A DNA stretch of 64,000 nucleotides from Sorex araneus (GCF_027595985.1 NC_073305.1:24332028-24396027); one strand, 5' to 3'. Positions 11,029-20,517 are shown, counted from the stretch's first letter. Numbers and translations: made by a program. The notes: generated by a model from the letters alone, not told the origin.

Positions 11029-11369
11029 GAATTTGGCTTATTATGATTGGCTGTTGGTGAGGCTGGAAACCAAAGTACAGAAGATATTTTCTAAATTGAC
11101 ACGAAGACTCTCAATAATATACAAATGGAAAAATTTGAGCAGAGCATAGGATAATGAACTCTATCACTGGACATATTCAAATAGAAGCTACTAGTGCTGT
11201 TCATGGAATTGAAAATCTTTCTACTTAAGTAAACTAATTTGCATCTAAAATTCCTTCTATAGTTAGAATTTCATGAATGCTTCTGATAAGATTAGTTAGG
11301 AAAAAATTGAATCTGGTGGTTTTATTGGTTGCACTCTTCCTTTGTTTCTCTCAGGAAAAAAGTTGTTTT

Positions 11370-11385
11370 TAAAGTTTAAATCTTT
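11370..11385. repeat. L1 target-site duplication, 3' side
   Basis: The 16-bp word TAAAGTTTAAATCTTT, repeated without mismatch at 18037-18052 on the other side of the LINE-1. Confidence 0.95.
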
Positions 11386-11898
11386 TTTTTTTTTTTTTTA
11401 TTTATTTTTTTTTTCAGTTTTTAAATTTTTTTTTTTTTAAATTTATTTATTTTTAATTAGAGAATCACCGTGAGGGTACAGTTACAGATTTATACACTTT
11501 TGTGCTTATATTTCCCTCATACAAAGTTCGGGAACCCATCCCTTCACCAGTGCCCATTTTCCACCACCCGTAAACCCAGTGTCCCTCCCACCCTCCCCAA
11601 TCCCATCTCCCCCCCACCCCACCCTGCCACTGTGGCAAGGCATTCCCTTCTGTTTTCTCTCTCTAATTAGCTGTTGTGGTTTGCAATAAAGGTGTTGAGT
11701 GGCCGCTGTGCTCAGTCTCTAGCCCTCATTCAGCCCGCAACTCCCTTCCCCCACATGGCCTTCGACTACAATGTAGTTGGTGATCGCTTCTCTGAGTTGA
11801 CCTTTCCCCGGAACGTGAGGCCAGCCTCGAAGCCATGGAGTCAACCTCCTGGTACTTATTTCTACAGTTCTTGGGTGTTAGTCTCCCACTCTGTTATT
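11386..11898 (-). other. L1 3'UTR and A-rich tail
   Basis: In sense orientation this runs from the TAG stop of ORF2 to the poly(A). It contains a strongly G-rich tract (about 11583-11631 on the plus strand as C-runs), which offers several runs of three or more G in the sense RNA, then GGGCACTGGTGAAGGGATGG and the terminal CACGGTGATTCTC block. An AATAAA hexamer lies at the start of the A-rich tail. The GCACTGGTG...CACGGTGATT end is shared with the elements at 1200-1905, 20518-21150, 42659-43083 and 58130-58510. Confidence 0.9.
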
Positions 11899-14800
11899 CT
11901 ATATACCATAGATGAGTGCAATCTTTCTATGTCTGTCTCTCTCTATCTGACTCATTTCACTCAGCATGAAACTTTTCATGCCCATCCACTTAACTACAAA
12001 ATTCTTGACCTCCTTTTTTCTAACAGCTGCATAGTATTCCATTGTATAGATGTACCAAAGTTTCCTCAACCAGTCATCCGTTCTGGGGCATTCGGGTTTT
12101 TTCCAGATTCTGGCTATTGTAAACAGTGCTGCGATAAACATACATGTGCAGATGTTGTTTCGATTGTACTTTTTTGCCTCTCTGGGATATATTCCCAGCA
12201 GTGGTATTGCTGGGTCAAATGGGAATTCAATATCTAATTTTTTGAGAGTCGTCCAAATTGTTTTCCAGAAGGGCTGAACCAGTCGGCATTCCCACCAGCA
12301 GTGAAGAAGGGTCCCTTTCTCCCCACATCCTCTCCAACAGCGGTTGCTTTTGTTCTTTTGGATGTGTGCTAGTCTCTGTGGTGTGAGGTGGTATCTCATG
12401 GTTGTTTTGATCTGCATCTCTCTGATGATTAGTGATGTAGAACACTTTTTCATGTGCCTTTTGGCCATTCGTATTTCTTCCTTGGTAAAGTTTCCGTTCA
12501 TTTCTTTGCCCCATTTTTTGATGGGGTTGGATGTTTTCTTCTTGTAGAGCTCAACCAGTGCTTTATATACCATTGATATCAACCCCTTATCTGATGGGTA
12601 TTGTGTAAATATCCTTTCCCATTCTGTGGATAGTCTTTGTATTCTGGTCACTGTATCTCTTGCGGTGCAGAAGCTTTTTAGTTTAATGTAGTCCCATTTG
12701 TTGATCTCTGTTTTTACTAGATTGCTTAGTTCCGTGTCACCTTTGAAGATACCCTTATCTTCAATATCGTGGAGGGTTTCGCCGACCTTGTCTTCAATGT
12801 ACCTTATGGTTTGTGGTCTAATGTTGAGGTCTTTAATCCATTTTGATCTGACTTTTGTGCATGGTGTCAGGTCAAGGTCTAAACCCATTTTTTTGCATGT
12901 GGTTGTCCAGTTGTGCCAGCACCATTTGTTAAAGAGGCTTTCCTTGCTCCACTTCACTTCTCTTGCTCCCTTATCAAAGATTAGATGGTCATACATTTGG
13001 GGTTGTGTGTAGGGATATTCCACCCTGTTCCATTGGTCTATGGCTCTGCCTTTGTTCCAGTACCATGCTGTTTTAATTGTTACTGCTTTGTAGTAAAGTT
13101 TGAGGTTGGGGATGGTGATGCCTCCCATCATCTTTTTCCCAAGAATTGTTTTAGCTATCCTTGGACGTTTGTTATTCCATATGAATTTTAGGATTGCTTG
13201 ATCCATTTCTTTGAAGAATGTCATGGGTATATTTATAGGGATCGCATTGAATCTGTATAATGCTTTAGGGAGTATTGCCATTTTGACAACATTGATTCTC
13301 CCTATCCACGAGCAGGGTATATGTTTCCATTTCCTCATGTCCTCTTTGAGTTCATGGAGTAGCGTTATGTAGTTTTCTTTGTAAAGGTCTTTTACTTCCT
13401 TGGTTAAGCTGATTCCGAGGTACCTGATTTTCTGGGGCACGATTGTGAATGGGATTGCTTTTTTCATGTCCCTTTCCTCTGCCTCATTGTTTGCATATAT
13501 GAAGGCCATGGATTTTTGGGTATTGATTTTGTAGCCTGCAACTTTACTGTATAAGTCTATTGTTTCTAAGAGTTTCTTAGTAGAGGTTTTAGGCTTCTCT
13601 AGATATAGTATCATGTCGTCTGCAAATAGTGAGAGTTTGATTTCTTCCCTTCCTATCTGGATGCCCTTAATCTCTTTTTCTTGTCTAATAGCTATCGCAA
13701 GTACTTCCAGTACTATATTGAAGAGGAGTGGTGAGAGTGGGCATCCTTGTCTTGTGCCTGATCTCAGAGGAAAGGCCCTTAGTTTTTCCCCGTTGAGGAT
13801 AATGCTTGCCGTAGGCTTGTGATAGATGGCTTCGACTATCTTGAGGAAAGTTCCTCCAAACCCCATTTTGGCGAGGGTTTTCATCATGAAAGGATGTTGG
13901 ATCTTGTCAAATGCTTTCTCTGCATCTATTGATATGATCATATGGTTTTTATCTTTCCTTTTGTTGATATGCTGGATTATGTTGATTGATTTCCGAATGT
14001 TAAACCATCCTTGCATCCCTGGGATGAATCCCACTTGGTCGTGGTGTATGATCTTTTTGATGAGTTGTTGGATCCTATTTGCTAGTATTTTGTTGAGGAT
14101 CTTCGCATCGGTGTTCATCAGGGAAATTGGTCTGTAATTTTCTTTCTTAGTGGTGTCTTTGTTTGCTTTTGGTATTAGGGAGATATGTGCTTCATAGAAA
14201 CTGTTTGGGAGAGTTCCTGTTTTTTCAATTTCCTGGAAAAGTTTGAGGAAAACAGGCAATAGGTCTTCTTTAAATGTTTGGAAGAATTCGCCAGTGAAAC
14301 CATCTGGGCCTGGGCTTTTGTTTTTGGGGAGGTTTTTGATTACCGTTTCAATTTCCTTAACATTGATGGGTCTATTCAGGTATTCCAGGTCTTCTTTCAT
14401 CAGTCTTGGGAGATTGTAGGAATCAAGGAATCCATCCATTTCTTTTAGGTTCTCCTTTTTTGTGGCGTAAAGACTTTCAAAGTAGTCTCTAATGATCTTT
14501 TGAATCTCACTGGTTTCTGTTATGATGTCCCCCTTTTCATTTCTGATTCGATTTATTAGAGTTTTCTCTCTTTCTTTCTTTGTGAGACTTGCTAGCGGTT
14601 TATCAATCTTATTTATTTTCTCAAAGAACCAACTCTTTGTTTCATTGATCTTTCGGATTGTTTTTTTGGTTTCGATGTCATTAATTTCTGCTCTAATTTT
14701 TATTATTTCTTTCCTTCGGTCTGGTTTGGGGTCCTTTTTCTGGTCCTTTTCTAGGGTCTTGAGTCGTAAAGTCAAGCTATCTATGTGGGTCCTTTCTTCC

Positions 14801-15717
14801 TTCCTGAGGAATGCTTGGAGAGCTATAAATTTTCCCCTTAACACGGCTTTCGCTGCGTCCCATAGGTTTTGGTAGCTCGTGTCTTCATTCTCATTTGTTT
14901 CTAAGTATCTTTTGATTTCTTCCTTGATTTCCTTCTTGACCCACTCATTGTTCAACATGGAATTGTTTAATTTCCAGGTGTTTGATTTGATTTTCCGTAT
15001 TTGTGGGTGGTTAGCTTCTATCTTCAGCGCATCGTGGTCTGAAAAGATGGTTGATACAATTTCTATTTTTCCGATTCGATTGAGGTATGTTCTGGGGCCC
15101 AGTACATGGTCTATTTTTGAAAATGTTCCATGTGCACTGGAAAAGAATGTGTATTCTTTCTTTTTGGGGTGTAAGGCCCTGTATAGGTCTATTAGGCCTC
15201 TCTCTTCAATTTCTTCATTCAGGGTCAGTGTTTCCTTGTTGAGTTTTGTTCTTGTGGATCTATCTAGAGGTGATAAGGCCGTATTGAAGTCTCCGACTAC
15301 AATTGTGCTGTTAGTGATGTCCTCTTTGAAGTCTGTTAGGAGTCGTTTTAAATATTTAGCCGGTCGTTCGTTAGGAGCATATACGTTTAAGAGTGTGATT
15401 TCTTCCTGTTGTACATATCCCTTGATAAACAGAAAATGACCTTCGCTGTCCCTTTTGATCTTTTTCATCCTGAAATCTATGTTGTCGGATACCAGGATGG
15501 CCACTCCAGCTTTTTTAAGGGGGTTGTTTGCTTGGAGGATTGTTTTCCATCCTTTGACTTTGAGTCTATGTTTACTCTGTTTGTTCAGGTGTGTTTCTTG
15601 CAGGCAACAGAATGTTGGGTTTAATTTCCGGATCCATTTAGCTACTCTGTGTCTCTTGATAGGTGCATTTAGGCCATTGACATTGAGAGAGATTATTGTG
15701 ATGTGGTTTTGTGTCAT
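11899..15717 (-). CDS. L1 ORF2: L1 ORF2 protein (endonuclease / reverse transcriptase)
   Basis: 1272 codons starting at ATG (15717-15715; A at -3) and ending in TAG. Human ORF2p, for comparison, is 1275 aa. It nicks target DNA and primes reverse transcription of L1 RNA, acting mainly on its own transcript but also on SINE and mRNA templates. The N-terminal apurinic-type endonuclease has its expected residues: N12 in SLNVNGLN, E41 in QETHL, Y113, D143 and N145 in GDFN, D203 and the SDHD motif with H228. The reverse transcriptase spans roughly residues 450-760, including [20 protein letters not shown] and the catalytic FADD near residue 700. The C-terminal zinc-knuckle-like motif CWRGC-x7-H-x4-C occupies about 1127-1144. 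No stop or frameshift is seen. Antisense open frames inside it are shadows. Confidence 0.97.
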   Translation of the reverse strand: MTQNHITIISLNVNGLNAPIKRHRVAKWIRKLNPTFCCLQETHLNKQSKHRLKVKGWKTILQANNPLKKAGVAILVSDNIDFRMKKIKRDSEGHFLFIKGYVQQEEITLLNVYAPNERPAKYLKRLLTDFKEDITNSTIVVGDFNTALSPLDRSTRTKLNKETLTLNEEIEERGLIDLYRALHPKKKEYTFFSSAHGTFSKIDHVLGPRTYLNRIGKIEIVSTIFSDHDALKIEANHPQIRKIKSNTWKLNNSMLNNEWVKKEIKEEIKRYLETNENEDTSYQNLWDAAKAVLRGKFIALQAFLRKEERTHIDSLTLRLKTLEKDQKKDPKPDRRKEIIKIRAEINDIETKKTIRKINETKSWFFEKINKIDKPLASLTKKEREKTLINRIRNEKGDIITETSEIQKIIRDYFESLYATKKENLKEMDGFLDSYNLPRLMKEDLEYLNRPINVKEIETVIKNLPKNKSPGPDGFTGEFFQTFKEDLLPVFLKLFQEIEKTGTLPNSFYEAHISLIPKANKDTTKKENYRPISLMNTDAKILNKILANRIQQLIKKIIHHDQVGFIPGMQGWFNIRKSINIIQHINKRKDKNHMIISIDAEKAFDKIQHPFMMKTLAKMGFGGTFLKIVEAIYHKPTASIILNGEKLRAFPLRSGTRQGCPLSPLLFNIVLEVLAIAIRQEKEIKGIQIGREEIKLSLFADDMILYLEKPKTSTKKLLETIDLYSKVAGYKINTQKSMAFIYANNEAEERDMKKAIPFTIVPQKIRYLGISLTKEVKDLYKENYITLLHELKEDMRKWKHIPCSWIGRINVVKMAILPKALYRFNAIPINIPMTFFKEMDQAILKFIWNNKRPRIAKTILGKKMMGGITIPNLKLYYKAVTIKTAWYWNKGRAIDQWNRVEYPYTQPQMYDHLIFDKGAREVKWSKESLFNKWCWHNWTTTCKKMGLDLDLTPCTKVRSKWIKDLNIRPQTIRYIEDKVGETLHDIEDKGIFKGDTELSNLVKTEINKWDYIKLKSFCTARDTVTRIQRLSTEWERIFTQYPSDKGLISMVYKALVELYKKKTSNPIKKWGKEMNGNFTKEEIRMAKRHMKKCSTSLIIREMQIKTTMRYHLTPQRLAHIQKNKSNRCWRGCGEKGTLLHCWWECRLVQPFWKTIWTTLKKLDIEFPFDPAIPLLGIYPREAKKYNRNNICTCMFIAALFTIARIWKKPECPRTDDWLRKLWYIYTMEYYAAVRKKEVKNFVVKWMGMKSFMLSEMSQIERDRHRKIALIYGI

Positions 15718-15759
15718 CTTTCTGTGGGATTTGTTGTTCTTATGGGGCTCCTCCTTGCC
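15718..15759 (-). other. L1 inter-ORF spacer
   Basis: 42 bp between the TAA of ORF1 and the ATG of ORF2, without an intervening long upstream frame. This fits the unconventional downstream translation known for L1 ORF2. No IRES can be judged from sequence. Confidence 0.85.
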
Positions 15760-16722
15760 TTACAGTAGCCCCTTTAGACCTTCTTTCAAGATTGGTTTTG
15801 AGTCTATGAAGGACCTGAGCTGTTGTTTATCCGAGAAGTAGTGTATGTTTCCTTCGAGTTTGAGTGAGAGTTTAGCCGGATAAAGTATTCTTGGTGAGGC
15901 ATTCATTTCGTTGAGTTTTTTCACTATGTCCCACCATTGTCTTCGGGCTCGGAGGGTTTCTTCTGACAGATCGGCCGTAAATCTGAGGGGTGCTCCTTTG
16001 TATGTGATTTCCCTCTTTGACCTTGCTACTTGTAGAATTGTGTCTCTATCTACAGCATCCGCCATTCTGACTATGATATGCCTTGGAGTCTTTTTATTTG
16101 GGTCTCTTTTTGCTGGCACTCTTCGGACTTCTTGTATCTGGACGCCTGCCTTCTCCAGCTCTGGGAATTTCTTAGCGATGATGTCTTTGACTATGTTTTT
16201 TTCATTGGGGTTACTTCCCTGTGGTTCTGGTACTCCAATGATTCTTATGTTGTTCCTCTTGAAGTCATCCCCCAGGGCTCTGATTCGCTCTATAGCCATT
16301 TTGAGGTCTTTGGCCATGATTTGTTGCTGTCTGTAAGCTTTCTGCAGCTCATCCTCAAGCTCGCTGATTCTGTCTTCGGCTGTAGTCATTCTGCTGTTGA
16401 GGGCATCTAGTGAGATTTTTATTTCATCTACCGATTGCTTTATTTGTGAGACTTCGGTTCGAAGGTTTGAAATTTCTGCTCTCATTTCTGCTCTCATTTC
16501 TTCGTGTATTTTCTTGGTAGACCGTTCCAGCGCTTGATTCATCTCCTCCCTTAATTTATTGGATGTCTGTTCCATATTTGCTTGGAGTAGGTCGACTCTC
16601 CTCCATATTTCCTCTCTGAATTGTTTATCTGAGAGGTCGTAGATGTTGGGAGACTCTTTTGAGGTTTCTAGTATCTTTTGTTCTCCCTCTCTTGGTGGAG
16701 GGGATTTTCGCTGTTTCTTCAT
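15760..16722 (-). CDS. L1 ORF1: L1 ORF1 protein (RNA-binding trimer, chaperone)
   Basis: 320 codons from the ATG at 16722-16720 (A at -3) to TAA. The open frame extends nine codons further upstream only through a GTG at 16749, so the ATG giving MKKQRKSPPPREGEQ is the sensible start. The protein coats L1 RNA and is a nucleic-acid chaperone in the cytoplasmic RNP. Layout: basic N-terminus (1-20); long heptad-rich coiled coil (about 35-150), where EEMRAEMRAEIS shows a four-residue tandem duplication; RRM-like domain from about 157 (NNIRIIGVPE) to 240 with RHIIVRM; and C-terminal domain (about 245-310) with RQWWDIVKKL and YPAKLSLKLEG. Human ORF1p is 338 aa, so the length is normal. No disabling change is seen. 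Confidence 0.96.
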   Translation of the reverse strand: MKKQRKSPPPREGEQKILETSKESPNIYDLSDKQFREEIWRRVDLLQANMEQTSNKLREEMNQALERSTKKIHEEMRAEMRAEISNLRTEVSQIKQSVDEIKISLDALNSRMTTAEDRISELEDELQKAYRQQQIMAKDLKMAIERIRALGDDFKRNNIRIIGVPEPQGSNPNEKNIVKDIIAKKFPELEKAGVQIQEVRRVPAKRDPNKKTPRHIIVRMADAVDRDTILQVARSKREITYKGAPLRFTADLSEETLRARRQWWDIVKKLNEMNASPRILYPAKLSLKLEGNIHYFSDKQQLRSFIDSKPILKEGLKGLL

Positions 16723-17040
16723 ATTGTCACGGAAGTGCAGAGTTGGCACCTTGTAGTTCTTTATTCCTCTTCCTTTTTGTGGGAAGAAGGGGCTCCGATT
16801 GTGCTAAACTTCCCTTATTCACTGATAGCTTTTATAGTGTCAGCCTAAGCTAATGGCTGTTTTGCGTAAATGTTTGAGCTCGCAAAAGTGAGTTTTCAAA
16901 GGAATACACAGTACGGATTGGGCTGAGGTAGCAAAGAATAAGTGCGGCCGCGTTAGCGGCCGCCGCTCCGGAAAGAAGCCACGCCCACTTTTTAGGCCAC
17001 GCCCCCTAAGATGAGGACACGCCCCTAAGCAGCAGAGTGG
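16723..17040 (-). promoter_or_regulatory. L1 5'UTR tether (non-monomeric)
   Basis: Single-copy leader between the monomers and ORF1. Nearest the monomers it carries three CACGCCC boxes (about 16979-17022; in L1 sense GGGCGTGG), typical KLF/SP-type GC/GT boxes. Next is a CpG-dense perfect inverted repeat of two GCGGCCGC words separated by GTTA (16944-16963). Toward ORF1 the base composition returns to ordinary. Confidence 0.8.
16979..17022 (-). promoter_or_regulatory. Three GC/GT boxes (CACGCCC)
   Basis: CCACGCCCAC, CCACGCCCCC and ACACGCCCCT repeat at roughly 19-21-bp spacing. The sequence fits SP/KLF-family recognition; binding is inferred. Confidence 0.6.
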
Positions 17041-18036
17041 GGATTGGTCAGGATCCGACGGCGGCGGCGGACAGGTGCCAGGCAGGGGCTTCAGGAGAAG
17101 CCCCGAGCCGCGGCGGGCAGGGGGCGGGGAGGGGACTTCTCCGCGCTGAGGCAGGCTCTCCAAGGGATTGCCTGTTTACCTGCAGGATGGAGATTGGTCA
17201 GGATCCGACGGCGGCGGCGGACAGGTGCCAGGCAGGGGCTTCAGGAGAAGCCCCGAGCCGCGGCGGGCAGGGGGCGGGGAGGGGACTTCTCCGCGCTGAG
17301 GCAGGCTCTCCAAGGGATTGCCTGTTTACCTGCAGGATGGAGATTGGTCAGGATCCGACGGCGGCGGCGGACAGGTGCCAGGCAGGGGCTTCAGGAGAAG
17401 CCCCGAGCCGAGGCGGGCAGGGGGCGGGGAGGGGACTTCTCCGCGCTGAGGCAGGCTCTCCAAGGGATTGCCTGTTTACCTGCAGGATGGAGATTGGTCA
17501 GGATCCGACGGCGGCGGCGGACAGGTGCCAGGCAGGGGCTTCAGGAGAAGCCCCGAGCCGCGGCGGGCAGGGGGCGGGGAGGGGACTTCTCCGCGCTGAG
17601 GCAGGCTCTCCAAGGGATTGCCTGTTTACCTGCAGGATGGAGATTGGTCAGGATCCGACGGCGGCGGCGGACAGGTGCCAGGCAGGGGCTTCAGGAGAAG
17701 CCCCGAGCCGCGGCGGGCAGGGGGCGGGGAGGGGACTTCTCCGCGCTGAGGCAGGCTCTCCAAGGGATTGCCTGTTTACCTGCAGGATGGAGATTGGTCA
17801 GGATCCGACGGCGGCGGCGGACAGGTGCCAGGCAGGGGCTTCAGGAGAAGCCCCGAGCCGAGGCGGGCAGGGGGCGGGGAGGGGACTTCTCCGCGCTGAG
17901 GCAGGCTCTCCAAGGGATTGCCTGTTTACCTGCAGGATGGAGATTGGTCAGGATCCGACGGCGGCGGCGGACAGGTGCCAGGCAGGGGCTTCAGGAGAAG
18001 CCCCGAGCCGCGGCGGGCAGGGGGCGGGGAGGGGAC
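17041..18036 (-). promoter_or_regulatory. L1 promoter: ~6.6 tandem 150-bp monomers
   Basis: Units start at 17041, 17191, 17341, 17491, 17641, 17791 and 17941; the last is cut after 96 bp. Each holds ATTGGTCA (a CCAAT box in L1 sense), a GGCGGCGGCGG triplet, CAGGGGGCGGGGAGGGG (GC box) and a PstI-like CTGCAG. The units are essentially identical except for one C/A site in the CCGAGCCG(C/A)GGCGGG word, which reads C,C,A,C,C,A,C along the plus strand (A at 17411 and 17861). Because 150 is divisible by three, the array stays open in several frames (for example 17037-18131, plus), but these repeated polypeptides are not evidence of a gene. Tandem monomers of this kind act as internal Pol II promoters in rodent L1s. 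Confidence 0.93.
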
Positions 18037-18052
18037 TAAAGTTTAAATCTTT
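18037..18052. repeat. L1 target-site duplication, 5' side
   Basis: Exact copy of the 16 bp at 11370-11385. It marks the 5' junction of the LINE-1, which falls directly after a GGGGACT word of the outer monomer. Confidence 0.95.
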
Positions 18053-18255
18053 AAAATTCTCAACTTCAACAAGAGGTAAGGAGATTGTCAGGAAAATGAT
18101 CACATTCTGGTACTTTTTGAAGAAAGTTTGACTTTATGGGTATCTGAAATTACATGGATAGCTGAAATGACTATAGACATATAAGATCTTCAGTTACTGG
18201 AGCATTTTTAGGGGACTACAGCGGAACAGAAATCGCTTTGCCCAGAGTCAGTCCT

Positions 18256-18352
18256 GCTTTGATCACTGATACTGTATATGGTCCTTGGAGTAGAACCAGG
18301 AGTGATCTCTGAGCTTAGAACCAGACCAGGAATAACACCTGAGCAACTGGGT
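18256..18352 (+). repeat. Type A SINE, body fragment
   Basis: Lacks the head. GTATATGGTCCTTGGAGTAG, CCAGGAGTGATCTCTGAGC and CCTGAGCAACTGGGTGT match the second half of type A. Confidence 0.75.
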
Positions 18353-18478
18353 GTAATTTACACGCCTTTTTGTAGGGACACAGGAAGGAAATATTACTCT
18401 TTTAGTCAGATTGTTTATAATGGTGAATCCAAAAATACTTAATACATGTTTGAACACTACAGGACAGAGTGCAAAATA

Positions 18479-18729
18479 GCACTGTAGCACTGTCATCCCA
18501 TTGTTCATCAATATGCTCGAGCGGGCACCAGTAACATCTCCATTGTGAAAATTGTTGTTACTGTTTTTGGCATATTGAATATGCCATGGGAAGCTTGCCA
18601 GGCTCTGCTATGTGGACGGGCCACTGACGGTAGCTTGTGGGGCTCTCCAAGAGGGATGGAGGAATCGAACCTGGGTCGGCTGCATGCAAGACAAACACCC
18701 TACCTGCTGTGCTATCGCTCAGTCTGGGG
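18479..18729 (-). repeat. Type B SINE, full length
   Basis: Reverse-strand copy from TAGCACTGTAGCACTGTCAT to a nearly intact head (TGTGCTATCGCTCAGTCTGG), including CGAACCTGGGTCGGC over box B and GGCATATTGAATATGCC. Confidence 0.94.
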
Positions 18730-18805
18730 CAATAAACATCCTACAATAAATGTATATACAGGAAGTATCCTGGAATCTATGGGTACTCAACTTGGAGATA
18801 AAATG

Positions 18806-18908
18806 GGTTGGAATCGGGCCACACAGATAATATAGGAGGTAGGGCATATTTGCCTTGCATGCAGCCAAATAGACCTGACCCCAGTTCAAATTCTGTGAAA
18901 CCACATAT
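18806..18908 (+). repeat. SINE head fragment (A/B undetermined)
   Basis: TTGGAATCGGGCCACACAGA, GTAGGGCATATTTGCCTTGC and CCCAGTTCAAATTCTG keep the tRNA-like part, after which similarity is lost. Confidence 0.65.
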
Positions 18909-19203
18909 GCAAACTAAACTTTAATAATTTATGCATTAACTTTTTCCTGAAACATCAAATGATGAAATTAAAGGGTATATTAGAAAATACTATTTACAGA
19001 AAGTTGCTTCCTGTTTGTGTCTGTCACAATTAATGAAGAATCATATTCTTGGAATTTTTTACACCAAAATGAAATCACATGTTTTAAACAAAATGCACAA
19101 CCAGAGTCTTTTCAGCATCAGCCAACTAAGTCTGTTATGGACACTGAGCTTTATGGTCTTATCTTTTCAATATTTTTGGAGAAAGATATATAAAAACTAC
19201 ATT

Positions 19204-20085
19204 TTATTTATTTAATTTTTTAGTGAAGCAAGATCGTTTTTATTGCATGTAACTTAGAAATATATGTTTCTAAGGGCAAGATGAAAAGAAATTCTTGTTC
19301 AAGGGAGAACATGATCTTGAAAGAGCAAACAAGCAAAAAGATGTAGGAACAAGTAAGAAGGATATGTGTGTTTTCCCCTGAACATGAGCTTGAATAGCCT
19401 ATAAAGATGAATTTTAATGATCAGATCAGTAACTGTAAATGCATAAGTAATCCTAGTAGCAGCAGAAGAGAACATCAGATGTCCAATCTAAATAGTACTT
19501 CAGTACTACCCATGAATGTTCTGCTTATGCACTGTCTTAATAGTAGAATAACTTATTCTGCAAAGTAAGTCAGCTACGTAAATTTCTTTCAAAAGCTTCC
19601 TAGTCTGCTTCTATTTAATGGAAATATGCACAAGTTAACCAGATGTGAAAGGTCACTACAGATCCAGGTTGATGAAGGGTTGTCATCAAGACAGCACAAC
19701 TACACTGGAATCATGTAGTTCACGACACTAGCTACATAATATTAGGAACAGAAGGAATATGAAGTACCACAATTCTGAGTCATGTATGACTCTATTCTCT
19801 GAATGAGCCAACATGTAGCAGAGGCTGCTTGCATCTTTCTGGTACATTTAATGATACAAAAAAGGACCCTATGTGCACAGGTTTCTTGACTAATAACATT
19901 TTTCAGGACTTAACTGTAGCATATCAGTGATGAGGGGGTGTTGGATTCCAGGAATATCGACATCTTGTGACACTTTACAGCTTGAGAAGGTGTAATACTT
20001 TGCTACCCTATCACCAACAATCCTGTAACATCCTCACCTTCTCAAACTAGCCTCAAGCCCCATCAAGGAAAGAGGGAAGTAAATA
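19204..20085 (-). pseudogene. Candidate 3'UTR-derived retrocopy (or true 3'UTR)
   Basis: Read on the minus strand, this 0.9-kb block has the texture of a mammalian 3'UTR. It ends with GCAATAAAAACG (AATAAA signal, plus-strand 19239-19244), about 20 nt before an A-rich end (19200-19221). There is no SINE inside. No coding frame was identified upstream and no clear TSD was seen, so it may be a processed pseudogene carrying only UTR, the last exon of a real minus-strand gene, or chance. The gene of origin is not recognised. Confidence 0.3.
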
Positions 20086-20120
20086 ATATAAATTTGTGCA
20101 CATAATATTTTAGGCCAATT

Positions 20121-20368
20121 ATGGAGCGATAGCACAGTGGGTAGGGAGTTTGCTTTGCATGTGGCTGACCCAGGTTTGATTCCTCCATCCCTCTTGGACA
20201 GCCTGGTAAGCTACTGAGAGTATCTTGTCCGCACTGGCAGAGCCTGGCAAGCTACCCGTGGCATATTCGATATGCAAAGAACAGTAACTACAAGTCTCAC
20301 AATGGAGACGTTACTGGTGCCCACTCGAGCAAATCGATGAGATGACAGTGATACAGTGATACAGTGAT
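20121..20368 (+). repeat. Type B SINE, full length
   Basis: Head GGAGCGATAGCACAGTGGG, box B GGTTTGATTCC, GTGGCATATTCGATATGC, and a tail of ATACAGTG repeated three times (GTGATACAGTGATACAGTGA). Confidence 0.94.
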
Positions 20369-20379
20369 GTTTAAAACAC

Positions 20380-20517
20380 AATGGCCTATAGTTAGAGAGT
20401 TCATAAGGGACTGTTGTCTTGCATGCAGCTGACACTAATTTTATCCCCAAACACTATATATGGTCTATAAAGTTTCCAGAAATGACCCCTGAACACAGAG
20501 CTAAAAGAAAGCCCTGA
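20380..20517 (+). repeat. Type A SINE, 5' part (interrupted)
   Basis: Diverged head and body (CTTGCATGCAGCTGACACTA, CACTATATATGGTCTATAA) up to AAGCCCTGA. The remaining 3' part resumes at 21151 after the insertion at 20518-21150. Confidence 0.75.
20508..20517. repeat. Target-site duplication of nested retroposon
   Basis: AAAGCCCTGA occurs here and again at 21151-21160, bracketing 20518-21150. Joining the flanks restores a normal type A SINE order (CCCTGAGCAACATCAGTTGG). Confidence 0.8.

Larger units (their letters stand above)
11386..18036 (-). mobile_element. L1: Full-length LINE-1, apparently intact
   Basis: A complete autonomous non-LTR retrotransposon of about 6.65 kb. In element order it has a promoter of 150-bp monomers, a tether, ORF1, a 42-bp spacer, ORF2, a 3'UTR and an A-rich tail. 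It sits in a perfect 16-bp TSD, the signature of target-primed reverse transcription. The lack of stops or frameshifts in either ORF, together with near-identical monomers, argues for recent insertion. The 5' end breaks inside a monomer (only 96 of 150 bp of the outermost unit), as is usual for monomer-type L1 promoters such as those of mouse. The tail has two A-rich stretches separated by a short non-A segment (TTTAAAAACTG in sense). Insertion polymorphism between individuals is plausible. Activity itself cannot be read from sequence. Confidence 0.97.

Noticed and set aside
12227-12514. 95-codon minus-strand frame
   Set aside because: Alternate frame inside ORF2, overlapping the Cys-rich region.
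11674-16853. Many plus-strand open frames (up to 187 codons) across the LINE-1
   Set aside because: Antisense shadows of ORF1, ORF2 and the 3'UTR; hydrophobic composition is typical of the complement of A-rich L1 coding sequence.
17041-18036. Tandem 150-bp array considered as CRISPR-like or satellite DNA
   Set aside because: No unique spacers, GC-rich units identical throughout, and ORF1 follows downstream, so it is an L1 promoter array.
17037-18131. 364- and 331-codon plus-strand open frames made of 50-residue repeats
   Set aside because: They exist only because the L1 promoter monomer is 150 bp and free of stops in several frames; they run antisense to the L1 5'UTR.
20121-20200. tRNA-like heads considered as functional tRNA genes
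   Set aside because: Boxes A and B are present, but the sequence around them does not fold into a credible tRNA and continues into SINE bodies at every locus.
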